The notes under the pieces are model-generated. The model worked only from the letters and a program-made list of their open reading frames with translations. It was not told where the DNA came from and did not search any database. This document shows, piece by piece, positions 1 through 10,070 of a stretch of 59,749 bases of DNA. Positions within the stretch are counted from its first letter, which is position 1, and each line of letters starts with the position of its first letter. Source of the DNA: Vibrio cincinnatiensis (GTDB lineage Bacteria; Pseudomonadota; Gammaproteobacteria; Enterobacterales; Vibrionaceae); NCBI RefSeq assembly GCF_022113815.1, contig NZ_SGOM01000015.1, positions 1-59,749 on the forward strand. The letters are read 5' to 3'. The position numbers were made by a program, and so were the translations under genes.

Positions 1-77
1 GCGTCCTTAGCTCAGCTGGATAGAGTACCTGGCTACGAACCAGGCGGTCGGAGGTTCGAATCCTCCAGGACGCGCCA
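1..77 (+). tRNA. tRNA-Arg (anticodon ACG)
   Basis: A complete cloverleaf can be read. The acceptor stem GCGTCCT (1-7) pairs perfectly with AGGACGC (67-73), followed by G74 and an encoded CCA (75-77). The anticodon stem CCTGG/CCAGG closes the loop CTACGAA with ACG at 35-37. The TTCGAAT T-loop is intact. The gene begins at the first base of the window, so its promoter is not visible. It is co-oriented with a second tRNA-Arg 70 bases downstream and probably co-transcribed with it. Confidence 0.97.
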
Positions 78-147
78 CCTTTAAGGTAAGTGATTACCCT
101 GATGATTTAAGACTTTGTATTAAAGTTTAGAATGATCAAAACCCTGC

Positions 148-224
148 GCGCTCATAGCTCAGCTGGATAGAGTACCTGGCTACGAACCAGGCGGTCGGAG
201 GTTCGAATCCTCCTGAGCGCGCCA
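148..224 (+). tRNA. tRNA-Arg (anticodon ACG), second copy
   Basis: The acceptor stem GCGCTCA (148-154) pairs with TGAGCGC (214-220), followed by G and an encoded CCA (222-224). From the D-arm through the T-arm the sequence is identical to the tRNA at 1-77, including the ACG anticodon. Only the acceptor stem differs, and there both strands have changed together. A Rho-independent terminator follows nine bases later. Confidence 0.97.
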
Positions 225-232
225 TTTTATAA

Positions 233-259
233 AACCTCGCAATTTAGCGAGGTTTTTTT
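233..259 (+). terminator. Rho-independent terminator of the tRNA-Arg unit
   Basis: The 8-bp stem AACCTCGC / GCGAGGTT (233-240 with 247-254) has a 6-base loop and ends in a run of seven T. Confidence 0.9.
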
Positions 260-591
260 ATTTACAAATGCGTAGCATTTTTCCCATTTTAAATTTACAA
301 CTTATTGTTTTTATTCGTCAGTTCTCCTTTTATTAGCTTCATCTCAAATTTCATATCAAATTCCGATTAATCTATTCATATTCACTAAAAACGTATGAGT
401 TTTTTAACTCAATTACATGACATTTTGTGATTTGTATGACGGTTCTTTCACTTGATTGCTCTGATTTGTCTAAAGACTCTTAAACAAAATTGACAATTTT
501 TCACAAGTCGAGATAATCCTCTTGGCTTTGTCTAGATCGTAATTTTTTATCTCAGACAATTGCTGTCAGGATGACACAGAAAGGAAGCAAC
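260..591. other. AT-rich intergenic region with the oadG promoter
   Basis: No gene is visible in these 332 bases. They are very AT-rich and hold a good sigma-70 promoter at 490-517, followed by about 65 bases of untranslated leader before oadG. I saw nothing else that I can name. Confidence 0.7.
490..517 (+). promoter_or_regulatory. sigma-70 promoter for oadGAB
   Basis: TTGACA (490-495, perfect -35) is followed after 16 bases by GATAAT (512-517, five of six matches to the -10). Transcription would start near 524. Confidence 0.7.
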
Positions 592-846
592 ATGACAAAT
601 ATTGGAAGCCTGCTTGTAGATGCGGCAACCCTGATGATTACAGGGATGGTCGTCGTATTTCTATTTTTAACCATTTTGGTTTATCTCGTTCGGTTAATGT
701 CTAAATTGGTGCCGCAAGAAGTACCTCAACCGATAGCCAGTCCTAAAAAATCGATTCAACCCACCTCTGCTGCAGTTCACCCACGGGTAGTGGCAGCTAT
801 TTCTGCAGCTGTACATCAATACCGACATTCAGCTGCTAAGTCGTAA
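592..846 (+). CDS. oadG: oxaloacetate decarboxylase gamma subunit OadG
   Basis: Small membrane subunit (84 aa) of the sodium-pumping oxaloacetate decarboxylase, which in this family tethers OadA to OadB. One N-terminal transmembrane helix (about residues 9-32, a hydrophobic run ending VVFLFLTILVYLV) is followed by a Pro/Ala-rich tail containing several His residues, typical of the zinc-binding tail of OadG. I chose the ATG at 592 because AAGGAAG (581-587) is an excellent ribosome binding site. An upstream in-frame ATG at 571 would add seven residues and lacks one. First gene of oadGAB. Confidence 0.9.
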   Translation: MTNIGSLLVDAATLMITGMVVVFLFLTILVYLVRLMSKLVPQEVPQPIASPKKSIQPTSAAVHPRVVAAISAAVHQYRHSAAKS

Positions 847-868
847 GAATTAAAAGGAGTTAATGAGC

Positions 869-2650
869 ATGTCTAAAGCACTTGCTATTACCGATGTGGT
901 GTTAAGAGACGCCCATCAGTCATTGTTTGCGACGCGTATGCGTCTTGAAGATATGTTGCCTATTGCGGCAGAGTTGGACAAAATCGGCTATTGGTCGCTA
1001 GAAACATGGGGTGGTGCAACCTTTGATGCGTGTATTCGATATTTAGGTGAAGATCCATGGGAGCGTTTACGTGCACTGAAAAAAGCAATGCCAAATACCC
1101 CGATGCAGATGTTATTGCGAGGGCAGAATCTGCTGGGATATCGTCATTATGCCGACGATGTGGTTGAGAAATTTGTTGAACGTGCGCACGCTAATGGTAT
1201 GGATGTCTTTCGTATTTTTGATGCAATGAATGATGTGCGTAACTTTGAGCAAGCGATCAAAGCCACGGTCAATGTTGGTGCGCATGCACAAGGAACGCTC
1301 TCTTATACGACGAGCCCTGTTCATAATACTGAAACTTGGGTTGATTTAGCAAAACGACTAGAAGATCTCGGTTGCCATTCTCTTTGTATTAAGGACATGT
1401 CTGGGCTTCTGAAACCTTATGAAGCAGAAGAGTTGGTGTCACGCATCAAAGCATCGTGTGATGTTCCTTTGGCTCTGCACTGCCATGCAACAACCGGATT
1501 ATCAACAGCAACGGCAATAAAAGCGGTAGAAGCTGGGGTTGATATTCTGGATACGGCTATTTCGTCCATGAGTCAAACCTATGGCCATACTCCTACGGAA
1601 ACCGTGGTTGCTATGTTGCAGGGAACAGAGCAGGATACGCAACTTAACCTTGAACAACTTGCTCCTATCGCGGCTTATTTCCGTGAAGTTCGTAAGAAAT
1701 ATGCCAAGTTTGAAGGTCAACTGAAAGGTGTCGACTCACGAATCTTGATCGCTCAAGTGCCAGGTGGAATGTTGACGAATATGGAAAGTCAGCTGAAAGA
1801 ACAAGGTGCTGCCGATCGTCTTGATGATGTATTGCAAGAAATTCCTCGAGTACGTCAAGATCTTGGTTATATCCCACTGGTGACACCTACTTCACAAATC
1901 GTCGGTACTCAAGCGGTCATTAATGTTTTAACTGGCGAGCGTTATAAAAGTATCACGAAAGAAACGGCAGGTGTTCTTAAAGGGGAATATGGTGCAACTC
2001 CAGCGGAAGTCAATCCAGCATTACAGGCTCAAGTTTTAGATGGTAGTGAGCCCATTATTTGCCGTCCGGCTGATTTGCTGCAAGCGGAAATGAATCATTT
2101 AACCGCGGAATTGTTAGAAAAAGCCAAGGCTGAAGGGATTTCATTAGCGGAAGATACGGTGGATGATGTCCTGACTTATGCTCTTTTCCCTCAAGTCGGA
2201 CTTAAATTTCTGAAAAACCGTCATAACCCCAATGCATTTGAACCCGCACCGGGATCTGAAACGGTCGAATCTGCCGAAGCTCCAGTAGTAAAAGGTTCTG
2301 TACCGAGTATCGAAACCTACAGTGTCAAAGTTGACGGACAAGTTTATCAAGTAGAAGTGGGTCCCCAAGGCCAAATTAGCTCGGTGACCGCTAGTCAGTC
2401 TACAGCGACAACCTCTGCTCCTGTTCCGGCCTCAGCAGCTGAAGCTGTGCCCGCTCCTCTTGCTGGAAATATTTTTAAGGTTCAAGTTCAACCTGGAACT
2501 GAAGTGGTTGAAGGTGATGTGCTGGTTATTTTAGAAGCGATGAAGATGGAAACAGAAGTTCGGGCTGCGCGTAGTGGTGTTGTTCAAGAACTGCATGTTA
2601 AGGAAGGGGATGCAGTGACAGTCGGTGCGCCGATCTTAAGTTTGGCATAA
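869..2650 (+). CDS. oadA: oxaloacetate decarboxylase alpha subunit OadA (biotin protein)
   Basis: Carboxyltransferase subunit (593 aa) that moves CO2 from oxaloacetate to biotin, giving pyruvate. The N-terminal TIM barrel starts with the [10 protein letters not shown] motif, and the metal-binding LHCHATTG motif is present. A Pro/Ala-rich linker (about residues 510-530) leads to a C-terminal biotinyl domain with EAMKM, Lys about 559 being the biotinylation site. The start is ambiguous: ATG 863 lies only 3 bases from the AGGAG site (855-859), whereas ATG 869 has 9-base spacing, so I prefer 869. It acts with OadB, which couples decarboxylation of carboxybiotin to sodium export. Confidence 0.96.
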   Translation: MSKALAITDVVLRDAHQSLFATRMRLEDMLPIAAELDKIGYWSLETWGGATFDACIRYLGEDPWERLRALKKAMPNTPMQMLLRGQNLLGYRHYADDVVEKFVERAHANGMDVFRIFDAMNDVRNFEQAIKATVNVGAHAQGTLSYTTSPVHNTETWVDLAKRLEDLGCHSLCIKDMSGLLKPYEAEELVSRIKASCDVPLALHCHATTGLSTATAIKAVEAGVDILDTAISSMSQTYGHTPTETVVAMLQGTEQDTQLNLEQLAPIAAYFREVRKKYAKFEGQLKGVDSRILIAQVPGGMLTNMESQLKEQGAADRLDDVLQEIPRVRQDLGYIPLVTPTSQIVGTQAVINVLTGERYKSITKETAGVLKGEYGATPAEVNPALQAQVLDGSEPIICRPADLLQAEMNHLTAELLEKAKAEGISLAEDTVDDVLTYALFPQVGLKFLKNRHNPNAFEPAPGSETVESAEAPVVKGSVPSIETYSVKVDGQVYQVEVGPQGQISSVTASQSTATTSAPVPASAAEAVPAPLAGNIFKVQVQPGTEVVEGDVLVILEAMKMETEVRAARSGVVQELHVKEGDAVTVGAPILSLA

Positions 2651-2659
2651 GGGTGTAAC

Positions 2660-3790
2660 ATGGACGGATTATTGACCCTGTGGCAGGAAACAGGGATTGC
2701 TAACTTTGAGCTTGGCCAAATCATTATGATTTTTGTCGGCTGCGTATTGCTATTTTTAGCGATACGCAAAGGTTTTGAGCCTTTATTGTTATTACCGATA
2801 GGGTTTGGGGCCATTTTGGCAAATATTCCTAATGCTGGTTTTACTGAACCGGGTGGGTTGTTGTACTACGTGTACTACATTGGTATCGAATCGGGGATTT
2901 TTCCTTTGCTGATTTTTATGGGCGTGGGAGCAATGACTGATTTTGGGGCCTTAATTGCCAACCCTAAAACCTTGTGGCTAGGAGCCGCTGCGCAGTTTGG
3001 TATTTTTGCCACATTATTTGGTGCAATTATGCTTAACTATGTGCCTGGAATGGAGTTTTCGATGGCTGATGCTTCGTCGATAGCAATTATCGGTGGTGCT
3101 GATGGCCCAACTGCAATTTTCTTAGCGAGCCAACTTTCACCGAAGTTGCTGGGAGCGATTGCGGTGGCCGCATATAGTTACATGGCATTGGTTCCTATCA
3201 TTCAGCCACCGATCATGAAAGCGTTGACGACACCACAAGAGCGACAGATCAAAATGGCGCAATTACGCCATGTTGGCAAAGCAGAGAAAATTATTTTCCC
3301 TATGTTGGTATTATTAATGGCGATTTTGTTTTTGCCATCGGCCACTCCACTGGTCGGGATGTTCTGCTTGGGGAATTTGATGCGTGAAGCGGGTGTGGTC
3401 GATCGTTTATCAAAAACGGCGCAGAATGAACTGATTAACATCGTGACTATCTTTTTAGGTCTTGGGGTGGGGTCAAAACTTCAAGCGGATCAATTCCTCA
3501 ATATTTCTACTTTAGGTATTTTATTGCTCGGTGCTGTTGCCTTCAGTATTGGGACTGCTGGTGGTGTCTTAATGGCGAAGGTTCTGAACAAATTTTCTAA
3601 AGAAGATATTAACCCATTAATTGGCGCTGCTGGAGTTTCGGCTGTGCCAATGGCTGCGCGTGTTGTCAATAAAGTTGGTTTGGAGGCTAACCCACAAAAC
3701 TTTCTATTGATGCATGCCATGGGACCAAACGTTGCTGGGGTTTTAGGTTCAGCTGTTGCGGCTGGGGTTTTATTGGCCTTAGTTGGTTAA
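2660..3790 (+). CDS. oadB: oxaloacetate decarboxylase beta subunit OadB (Na+ pump)
   Basis: Integral membrane subunit (376 aa) that decarboxylates carboxybiotin and drives Na+ out of the cell. There are about nine to eleven hydrophobic segments. The hallmark motif [10 protein letters not shown] contains the essential intramembrane Asp, here about residue 148. The length matches the short form of the OadB family rather than the roughly 433-aa form. It follows oadA by nine bases and ends the oadGAB operon before a strong terminator. Confidence 0.96.
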   Translation: MDGLLTLWQETGIANFELGQIIMIFVGCVLLFLAIRKGFEPLLLLPIGFGAILANIPNAGFTEPGGLLYYVYYIGIESGIFPLLIFMGVGAMTDFGALIANPKTLWLGAAAQFGIFATLFGAIMLNYVPGMEFSMADASSIAIIGGADGPTAIFLASQLSPKLLGAIAVAAYSYMALVPIIQPPIMKALTTPQERQIKMAQLRHVGKAEKIIFPMLVLLMAILFLPSATPLVGMFCLGNLMREAGVVDRLSKTAQNELINIVTIFLGLGVGSKLQADQFLNISTLGILLLGAVAFSIGTAGGVLMAKVLNKFSKEDINPLIGAAGVSAVPMAARVVNKVGLEANPQNFLLMHAMGPNVAGVLGSAVAAGVLLALVG

Positions 3791-3847
3791 CTGGGCGTTA
3801 ATTTTAAGGCTTATGGTTAACGACTAGTAATAAAATGGTATATATTC

Positions 3848-3874
3848 AAGGGGATGCTTCGGCATCCCTTTTTT
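3848..3874 (+). terminator. Rho-independent terminator of oadGAB
   Basis: Stem GGGATGC (3851-3857), very stable TTCG tetraloop, GCATCCC (3862-3868), then a T run. Confidence 0.93.
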
Positions 3875-3900
3875 CATTGCCAGCAATAGGGACCTAGAAT

Positions 3901-4851
3901 ATGGACAATAAGCAGATCGTCATTACCCAATTTGGTGGGCCAGAAGTGCTCGCGATTCAGTCATCCGTGATTCCTGAGCCTCTGGAAGGCGAAGTTCTGG
4001 TGAAGGTGGCTTTTGCGAGTATTAACCCTATTGATGTGAAGACTCGCGCTGGGCTTGGCTGGGCAGCGGCACAAAATAAAGATAAATTGCCATGGGTGCC
4101 AGGGTATGACATTGCTGGACAAGTGATAAAAGTTGGATCAGGTGTGACGACGTTAGCCGAAGGGATGAATGTGGCTGGGTTCATTGGATTTCCGATCCGT
4201 GGTGGTGGCTATAGTCAATACCTTTCTCTTCCGGAAAAAGAGCTCAGCATAGTTCCTGATTCCGTCACATTAGAAGCAGCGGCAGCATTACCTCTTGCAG
4301 GGCAAACGGCAGCACAAGCACTGAGTAAAGCCCAAATTAAAGAGGGTGAGCGAGTTCTTATTTTAGCTGGAGCTGGCGGTGTTGGGCATATTGCATTACA
4401 AATTGCATTGGCAGCGAAAGCGGAAGTATATACAACCTGTAGTGAAGCGAACCTTGATTATCTAGCGACTCTTGGGGCGCATGCGATAAACTACCAATTT
4501 GCACCAGTATCACAACGGTTAGAAGCTGTGGATGTCTTGATTGATTTGGTCGGAGGTGAGGCCGCATTAGATGCACTTAAGTGCCTTAATGATCATGCTC
4601 GTGTTGTGAGTGTGCCAACACTCAGTGCGGAATTGATCTGTGAAAAAGCGAAGATGTTAGGTTTTGAAGCTACAGGTATGCTGGTTGATCCTAACCCTGA
4701 ACAACTGGATACCATGCTATATATGGTGAGTGTTGGGTTATTAAAGGTGGAAATTCAGCACATTTATTCTATGGATCACATTTGTCAAGCTCATGAGCAG
4801 ATGGAAACTGGGCATACACGCGGTAAAATTTTACTTGATATGCAGAATTAG
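3901..4851 (+). CDS. NADP-dependent MDR-family oxidoreductase (quinone reductase-like)
   Basis: A 316-residue medium-chain dehydrogenase/reductase. The GroES-like N-terminal half carries INPIDVK (41-47) and PGYDIAGQV. The Rossmann half carries the nucleotide-binding AGAGGVG (156-162). The structural-zinc cysteine cluster and catalytic zinc ligands are missing, so this is the zinc-free quinone oxidoreductase/enoyl reductase type rather than an alcohol dehydrogenase. The substrate cannot be told from sequence. It is followed after two bases by the YqaA-like gene and may be co-transcribed with it. Confidence 0.88.
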   Translation: MDNKQIVITQFGGPEVLAIQSSVIPEPLEGEVLVKVAFASINPIDVKTRAGLGWAAAQNKDKLPWVPGYDIAGQVIKVGSGVTTLAEGMNVAGFIGFPIRGGGYSQYLSLPEKELSIVPDSVTLEAAAALPLAGQTAAQALSKAQIKEGERVLILAGAGGVGHIALQIALAAKAEVYTTCSEANLDYLATLGAHAINYQFAPVSQRLEAVDVLIDLVGGEAALDALKCLNDHARVVSVPTLSAELICEKAKMLGFEATGMLVDPNPEQLDTMLYMVSVGLLKVEIQHIYSMDHICQAHEQMETGHTRGKILLDMQN

Positions 4852-4853
4852 CC

Positions 4854-5306
4854 TTGTTTGATCTTTATTTTGCCCAAGGGGCTCAGTTTTTTTCAGATTC
4901 TGCGCTTTGGGTTTTATTTTCTGTCAGTTTTCTTAGTGCCACTCTTTTACCGGGTGGCTCTGAGGCGGCATTGATCGCCACTTTTGCGATTCAGACATTC
5001 TCTCCTATTACTATTATCGCTATTGCTACCTTAGGTAACACACTGGGGGGAATGACGAACTATTGGCTAGGTCGGTTGTTACCTAATCGAACTCAACAAG
5101 AAAAACAGGGTCATAAAGCATTACAATGGCTACATAAACATGGCTATTGGGCATTATTATTGAGTTGGTTACCTTTGATTGGGGATCCTCTTTGTTTAGC
5201 AGCTGGGTGGTTAAGAATGAAAAGCTTACCGGTATTGAGCATGATTATGCTTGGGAAGGCTTTTCGTTATGCCACGTTGGGTGCCTTTTTTTATGGTTTT
5301 TTCTAA
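4854..5306 (+). CDS. yqaA: YqaA-family (DedA/SNARE-associated) membrane protein
   Basis: A 150-residue inner-membrane protein resembling E. coli YqaA. Family-typical segments include SFLSATLLPGGSEAALIA, the GNTLGGMTNYWLGR region and a late LLSWLPLIGDPLCLAAGWLR stretch. Two or three membrane helices and re-entrant-like loops are expected; the function is unknown, though DedA relatives act in lipid transport. The start is uncertain: TTG at 4854, two bases after the preceding stop, keeps the family N-terminus but has no clear ribosome binding site, so translation is probably coupled to the upstream gene. Confidence 0.85.
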   Translation: MFDLYFAQGAQFFSDSALWVLFSVSFLSATLLPGGSEAALIATFAIQTFSPITIIAIATLGNTLGGMTNYWLGRLLPNRTQQEKQGHKALQWLHKHGYWALLLSWLPLIGDPLCLAAGWLRMKSLPVLSMIMLGKAFRYATLGAFFYGFF

Positions 5307-5315
5307 GGAGTTGTG

Positions 5316-8168
5316 ATGAAAAAACTTTGGGTAGGTGTGGTTGCACTTCTTACGCTATACGGTTGTTCATCTTCAAGAACATTACCATTTTTCTCATCTT
5401 TACCGGCGGGCGTCACGTTAATAGAGCAAGTGGATGCTAAGCCAGATAAGGTGATGATTCCTTATAGTAAATATCAGCTTGAGAATGGCTTGACGGTTAT
5501 TCTATCACCGGATCATTCCGATCCTCTTGTGCATGTGGATGTGACTTATCATGTCGGTTCGGCAAGGGAAGAAGTGGGTAAATCAGGATTTGCTCATTTT
5601 TTTGAACATATGATGTTTCAGGGCTCTAAGCATGTTGCGGATCAAGAACATTTTCGTTTGATCACAGAAGCGGGTGGGGAGTTAAACGGAACCACGAATC
5701 GTGATCGAACGAATTATTTTCAAACGGTGCCATCGAACCAGTTAGAAAAAGTATTGTGGCTAGAGTCGGATCGTATGGGCTTTTTACTTGATGCCGTTTC
5801 TCAGCGTAAATTTGAAATTCAGCGGGATACGGTTAAAAACGAGCGAGCTCAAAATTATGATAATCGTCCATATGGTTTGATTTGGGAAAAAATGTCAGAA
5901 GCTCTTTACCCAGAAGGGCACCCTTATTCTTGGCAAACAATAGGTTATGTTGAAGACTTAGATCGAGTGGATGTAAATGATCTTAAAGCCTTCTTTTTAC
6001 GTTGGTATGGGCCAAATAATGCGGTATTGACCATCGGTGGTGATATTGATGTCACTCAAACACTGGAGTGGGTGAACCGTTATTTTGGGTCGATACCAAA
6101 AGGCCCACAAGTGAAGAGTGCGCCAAAAGATCCTGCTCATTTGAAGCAAGATCGTTTCATTACTCTTGAAGATCGTATTCAACAGCCGATGGTTGTGATT
6201 GGCTGGCCAACAGCGTATCAGGGAGCTGAGCAACAAGCTTCTTTAGATACGTTAGCGCAAGTGTTAGGAAGTGGTAGCAACAGTTTACTTTATCAAAACT
6301 TAGTGAAAACGCAGCAAGCGGTCGATGCTGGCGCCTTTCAAGATTGTGCAGAGCTGGCGTGTACGTTTTATGTTTATGCTATGGCTCCATCAGGGAAGCC
6401 GTCACACTTAGCGCCGTTGTATCAAGCTTTGGTGGATACTTTACAACAGTTCTCCCAGCAAGGGGTGAGTGAGTCACGTTTAGAACAAATCACCGGACAG
6501 GCCGAAGCAAATGCGGTTTTTGCCTTGCAAAGTGTACGAGGTAAAGTGAGTCAATTAGCCAGTAATCAAACATTTTATGGTCAACCAGATCGAATAGAAC
6601 AGCAACTGTATCAACTAAGATTGGTCTCTCCTGATTCCGTTAACCAAGTTTTCCAGCAATATATTGAACATCAACCGAAAGTCACATTAAGTGTGGTGCC
6701 AAAAGGGAAAGCGGAGTGGGCGGTTCATCGGGCGACATTTGTTACTCCGAAACGACAACTGCCGGATTACCAGAAAATTACCGAAGATCAGCTCGCGTAT
6801 CGTCAGGTTAACGATGCATTTGATCGCTCAATAATGCCTGATGTCGCCCAACCGGTTCAGGCGCAGATGCCTCCTCTCTATGATTGGTATTTTGATAATG
6901 GGGCTGAGTTATTGGGTACGAAGATGACTGAAACTCCGACGGTGTTGATGGAGATTCGACTTCCTGCGGGAGAGCGCCATGTTGAGCTCGGAAAAGAAGG
7001 GCTCGCTAATTTAACGGCCGCTTTGTTAGAGCAAGATTCGGCGAAACGCAGTGTAGAAGAGATTCAGGCTGAACTCGATAAACTGGGATCTGTGATTCGT
7101 ATCCATGCAGGAGCATATTCTACGAATGTTGTGATTTCTAGTTTGAAAAAGCATCTGCCAGAAACCTTAGCCGTGGTGGATGAGATGTTGTTAACCCCTG
7201 GGTTTAGTGAACGAGATTTTACCTTGATTCAACAACAAATGGCACAAGGCATCGTGTACCAACATCAGCAACCTAGTTGGCTGGCCTCCCAAGCCACCCG
7301 ACAAGTGTTGTTTGGCCACTCAATTTTTGCTCGTTCAAGTGAAGGGACACAAGCTTCTATTGCCTCACTTACCTTAGACGATGTTCAGGCTTTCTATCGT
7401 CAACATTACACGCCAAATGGCGCACAGATTGTGGTTGTGGGGGATATTGATCGCCAAGAGGTCATAAAACAACTGTCATTTTTTGCCGCTTGGAAAGGTG
7501 AGCCAGCTCCGATGCTTCATCCACAAGTCGTCCCTAGTTTAGCCGAACAAAAAATCTATGTCGTCGATAAACCCGGTGCACCGCAAAGTGTGGTTCGTTT
7601 GGTTCGCAAAGGTTTACCTTTTGATGCGACTGGTGAGTTATATCTAAGCCAATTAGCTAACTTTAATTTGGCTGGAAACTTTAATAGTCGAATCAATCAA
7701 AATTTGCGTGAAGATAAAGGCTATACCTATGGAGCCAGTGGATATTTTTCTAGTAATAGAGAAGTGGGCGCAGTGATCTTCCATGCGCAAGTAAGGGCCA
7801 ACGTCACGCTAGAAGCGATTAAGGAAATTAATCAAGAATTGGCGAATTTTAGTCAGCAAGGTTTAACGGAGGATGAGATGGACTTTTTGCGTCTTGCCGT
7901 TGGACAGCAAGATGCTTTGAGCTATGAGACTCCCTCTCAAAAGGCTCAACTTATTAGTCAGATTTTAACCTATCATTTGGATCGTGATTATTTACAGCAG
8001 CGTAATCAACTGGTTAATCATGTTGATAAAGCAACGTTGAATCAGTTAGCGAAGAAATGGTTTCAACCTCAGGATTACCAAATTATCGTGGTAGGGGATA
8101 TGAAAAATTTAAAACCACAATTAGAAAAGTTAGCAATTCCTATAGAAGAGCTTGAAATCATCCGTTAG
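5316..8168 (+). CDS. M16-family zinc metallopeptidase, lipoprotein
   Basis: A large insulinase/pitrilysin-family protein (950 aa from ATG 5316). Its signal peptide ends in the lipobox LYGC (Cys17), so it should be lipid-anchored on the periplasmic side. The inverted zinc motif HFFEH is at 94-98, with a conserved downstream helix (about residues 165-180) where the third ligand Glu is expected. The rest comprises paired M16 domains, the C-terminal pair normally being non-catalytic. AAGGAG (5305-5310) is 5 bases before ATG 5316 and only 2 before an in-frame GTG at 5313, so I chose the ATG. Likely role: degrading peptides in the periplasm; the substrate is unknown. Confidence 0.92.
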   Translation: MKKLWVGVVALLTLYGCSSSRTLPFFSSLPAGVTLIEQVDAKPDKVMIPYSKYQLENGLTVILSPDHSDPLVHVDVTYHVGSAREEVGKSGFAHFFEHMMFQGSKHVADQEHFRLITEAGGELNGTTNRDRTNYFQTVPSNQLEKVLWLESDRMGFLLDAVSQRKFEIQRDTVKNERAQNYDNRPYGLIWEKMSEALYPEGHPYSWQTIGYVEDLDRVDVNDLKAFFLRWYGPNNAVLTIGGDIDVTQTLEWVNRYFGSIPKGPQVKSAPKDPAHLKQDRFITLEDRIQQPMVVIGWPTAYQGAEQQASLDTLAQVLGSGSNSLLYQNLVKTQQAVDAGAFQDCAELACTFYVYAMAPSGKPSHLAPLYQALVDTLQQFSQQGVSESRLEQITGQAEANAVFALQSVRGKVSQLASNQTFYGQPDRIEQQLYQLRLVSPDSVNQVFQQYIEHQPKVTLSVVPKGKAEWAVHRATFVTPKRQLPDYQKITEDQLAYRQVNDAFDRSIMPDVAQPVQAQMPPLYDWYFDNGAELLGTKMTETPTVLMEIRLPAGERHVELGKEGLANLTAALLEQDSAKRSVEEIQAELDKLGSVIRIHAGAYSTNVVISSLKKHLPETLAVVDEMLLTPGFSERDFTLIQQQMAQGIVYQHQQPSWLASQATRQVLFGHSIFARSSEGTQASIASLTLDDVQAFYRQHYTPNGAQIVVVGDIDRQEVIKQLSFFAAWKGEPAPMLHPQVVPSLAEQKIYVVDKPGAPQSVVRLVRKGLPFDATGELYLSQLANFNLAGNFNSRINQNLREDKGYTYGASGYFSSNREVGAVIFHAQVRANVTLEAIKEINQELANFSQQGLTEDEMDFLRLAVGQQDALSYETPSQKAQLISQILTYHLDRDYLQQRNQLVNHVDKATLNQLAKKWFQPQDYQIIVVGDMKNLKPQLEKLAIPIEELEIIR

Positions 8169-8388
8169 AGTACGCATATACCCAAGTAACTGCACAGGGA
8201 AAGGTATTCATTTGGCTGTTTCCTGCTCATAACGAGACACGATTGCACTCGATGAGTTGCACTAGGAAAAGTGAGTGAGTTACTCAACGCTAGGCCATGA
8301 AGGAAGCCATGGTCTAGCATTATTGTCTGCGAGTAACGAGTTACGCTCAGCTTCATTTCGAACCTAACCAATATAAGCGAATCTCATT
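8169..8388. repeat. Hairpin-rich intergenic element, possible Vibrio extragenic repeat
   Basis: This gap has no gene but several nested inverted repeats. One is an 11-bp hairpin, GCTAGGCCATG with CATGGTCTAGC (8289-8299 with 8308-8318). It is flanked by GTTACTC (8279-8285) and its complement GAGTAAC (8331-8337). A further short hairpin lies at about 8248-8265. The left edge, ATACCCAAGTAACTG, resembles from memory short intergenic repeats common in Vibrio. Only one copy lies in this window, so calling it a repeat family is inference. Confidence 0.45.
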
Positions 8389-9957
8389 TTGACTAATTTT
8401 GCTGCGCGACTTAAACGAGTTGCTAATCAACCTGAAGTATTCCAACAGTTCAGCCGCGGGGTTGAGCGTGAAACCTTACGATACACTCCAGATGGAGCCA
8501 TTGCTCAAACCCCTCACCCTCAAAGCTTAGGCTCGCCTCTTACACATCGTTGGATCACTACCGATTTTGCTGAATCATTACTGGAATTTATTACGCCCGT
8601 TTCCCATGATGTCGATACTTTGATGGCTCAGCTTTCGGATGTACATCATTTTGCTCAAAGTAAGATTGATAATGAAAAATTATGGCCATTATCAATGCCT
8701 TGTTATGTGGGGTGTGAAGAGGATATTCAACTGGCTCAGTATGGTTGTTCAAATACTGGACGGATGAAAACGCTTTATCGTACAGGGTTGAAACAGCGTT
8801 ATGGCAGCCTGATGCAAATTATTTCTGGGGTACATTTTAACTTTTCATTTCCAGAAATATTTTGGGATGCGTTATATGGCGAACAGTCTGAAGCACAACG
8901 TCAAGAGACAAAGTCTACGGCGTATTTTTCTGTGATTCGTAACTATTATCGCTTTGGTTGGTTGATCCCTTATTTCTTTGGTGCATCTCCAGCCTTATGT
9001 TCTTCATTTATTCAAGATCGTAAAACCGATCTCCCATTTGAGGCTATTGGAAAAACTCTTTATCTTCCTTATGCGACCTCATTACGTTTAAGTGATTTAG
9101 GCTACACTAATCATGCGCAAAGCGTATTGAAAATTGGGTTTAACAGTATTGATCAATACTTAACTGGGCTTAATCAAGCGATTCGAACCCCTTCGGAAGC
9201 GTTTGCTAAGATTGGCGTGAAAGTGAACGGAGAATACCGCCAACTCAACAGCAATATTCTACAAATTGAAAATGAGTTGTATGCGCCGATTCGTCCTAAA
9301 CGAGTGGCTCAATCGGGTGAGAAACCATCGGATGCGTTAGCGCGAGCCGGGGTCGAATATATTGAAGTGCGCTCACTGGATGTGAACCCATTTAGCCCGA
9401 TCGGTATTACTGAACAGCAAGTCCGTTTCTTGGATCTTTTCCTGACATGGACCGCATTATCCGATTCGGATCCGATGGATAATTGTGAATTGGAATGCTG
9501 GCGTGATAACTGGCGCAAAGTCGTATTAGAAGGCCGAAAACCAGGGCTTGAGCTACAAATTGGTTGTCATGGTGAAAAATTAACTTTAGCCGTATGGGCA
9601 AAACGTGTTTTTGCTGATCTGACGATCATTGCTGAGCAGATGGATAACGCAAATGGTGGCACCGCTTATCAAGAGGTTTGTCAACAATTAGCAGATTGGA
9701 TTGATCATCCAGAAAAAACACTATCGGCTCAAATTCTTGAACAAACACACCTGCTCGGAGGGTTGGGGAAAGTTGGACGCTATTTGGGGGAGAAATACCA
9801 AGAAATAAACCTACAACATGCGTATCAGACTTACTCATCGTTGGTCATGGAGCAAGAGGTAACTCGCTCATTGGCGGCTCAACAGACGATCGAACAGCAG
9901 GAAACTCAGAGTTTTGATGACTTTCTGCAAACCTATTTTCGTTATATAGAAGAATAG
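8389..9957 (+). CDS. gshA: glutamate-cysteine ligase
   Basis: First and rate-limiting enzyme of glutathione synthesis: joins glutamate and cysteine with ATP to give gamma-glutamylcysteine. At 522 aa it has the length of the gammaproteobacterial type. The N-terminal [12 protein letters not shown] motif (about 21-32) holds catalytic metal-binding Glu residues, and the [10 protein letters not shown] segment is also characteristic. The start is a TTG at 8389 with only a weak purine-rich ribosome binding site; no ATG in frame would preserve the family N-terminus. luxS follows 113 bases downstream. Confidence 0.96.
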   Translation: MTNFAARLKRVANQPEVFQQFSRGVERETLRYTPDGAIAQTPHPQSLGSPLTHRWITTDFAESLLEFITPVSHDVDTLMAQLSDVHHFAQSKIDNEKLWPLSMPCYVGCEEDIQLAQYGCSNTGRMKTLYRTGLKQRYGSLMQIISGVHFNFSFPEIFWDALYGEQSEAQRQETKSTAYFSVIRNYYRFGWLIPYFFGASPALCSSFIQDRKTDLPFEAIGKTLYLPYATSLRLSDLGYTNHAQSVLKIGFNSIDQYLTGLNQAIRTPSEAFAKIGVKVNGEYRQLNSNILQIENELYAPIRPKRVAQSGEKPSDALARAGVEYIEVRSLDVNPFSPIGITEQQVRFLDLFLTWTALSDSDPMDNCELECWRDNWRKVVLEGRKPGLELQIGCHGEKLTLAVWAKRVFADLTIIAEQMDNANGGTAYQEVCQQLADWIDHPEKTLSAQILEQTHLLGGLGKVGRYLGEKYQEINLQHAYQTYSSLVMEQEVTRSLAAQQTIEQQETQSFDDFLQTYFRYIEE

Positions 9958-9989
9958 CAGCACTGGGAATAAGAGAAATATCCAGTCAG

Positions 9990-10031
9990 ATCGCTATTCT
10001 AATGTCAGTCGATTGATGTCAGGATAGCGAT
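9990..10031 (+). promoter_or_regulatory. Long hairpin between gshA and luxS
   Basis: ATCGCTATTCT (9990-10000) pairs along 11 positions with AGGATAGCGAT (10021-10031), with one G-T pair. The 20-base loop contains a repeated ATGTCAG. There is no T run, so it is not an ordinary terminator. It lies 39 bases before the luxS start. Confidence 0.55.
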
Positions 10032-10070
10032 AGCATTCTCGGTTAGGGATGTATCCAAGGAGAGAAGAAC

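Noticed and set aside
5147..5440. A 97-codon frame overlapping the yqaA end and the M16 signal peptide
   Set aside because: Both overlapped genes are well supported in their own frames.
8165..8371. A 68-codon minus-strand frame between the M16 peptidase and gshA
   Set aside because: It lies across the hairpin-rich element, has no recognisable domain and no supporting ribosome binding site.
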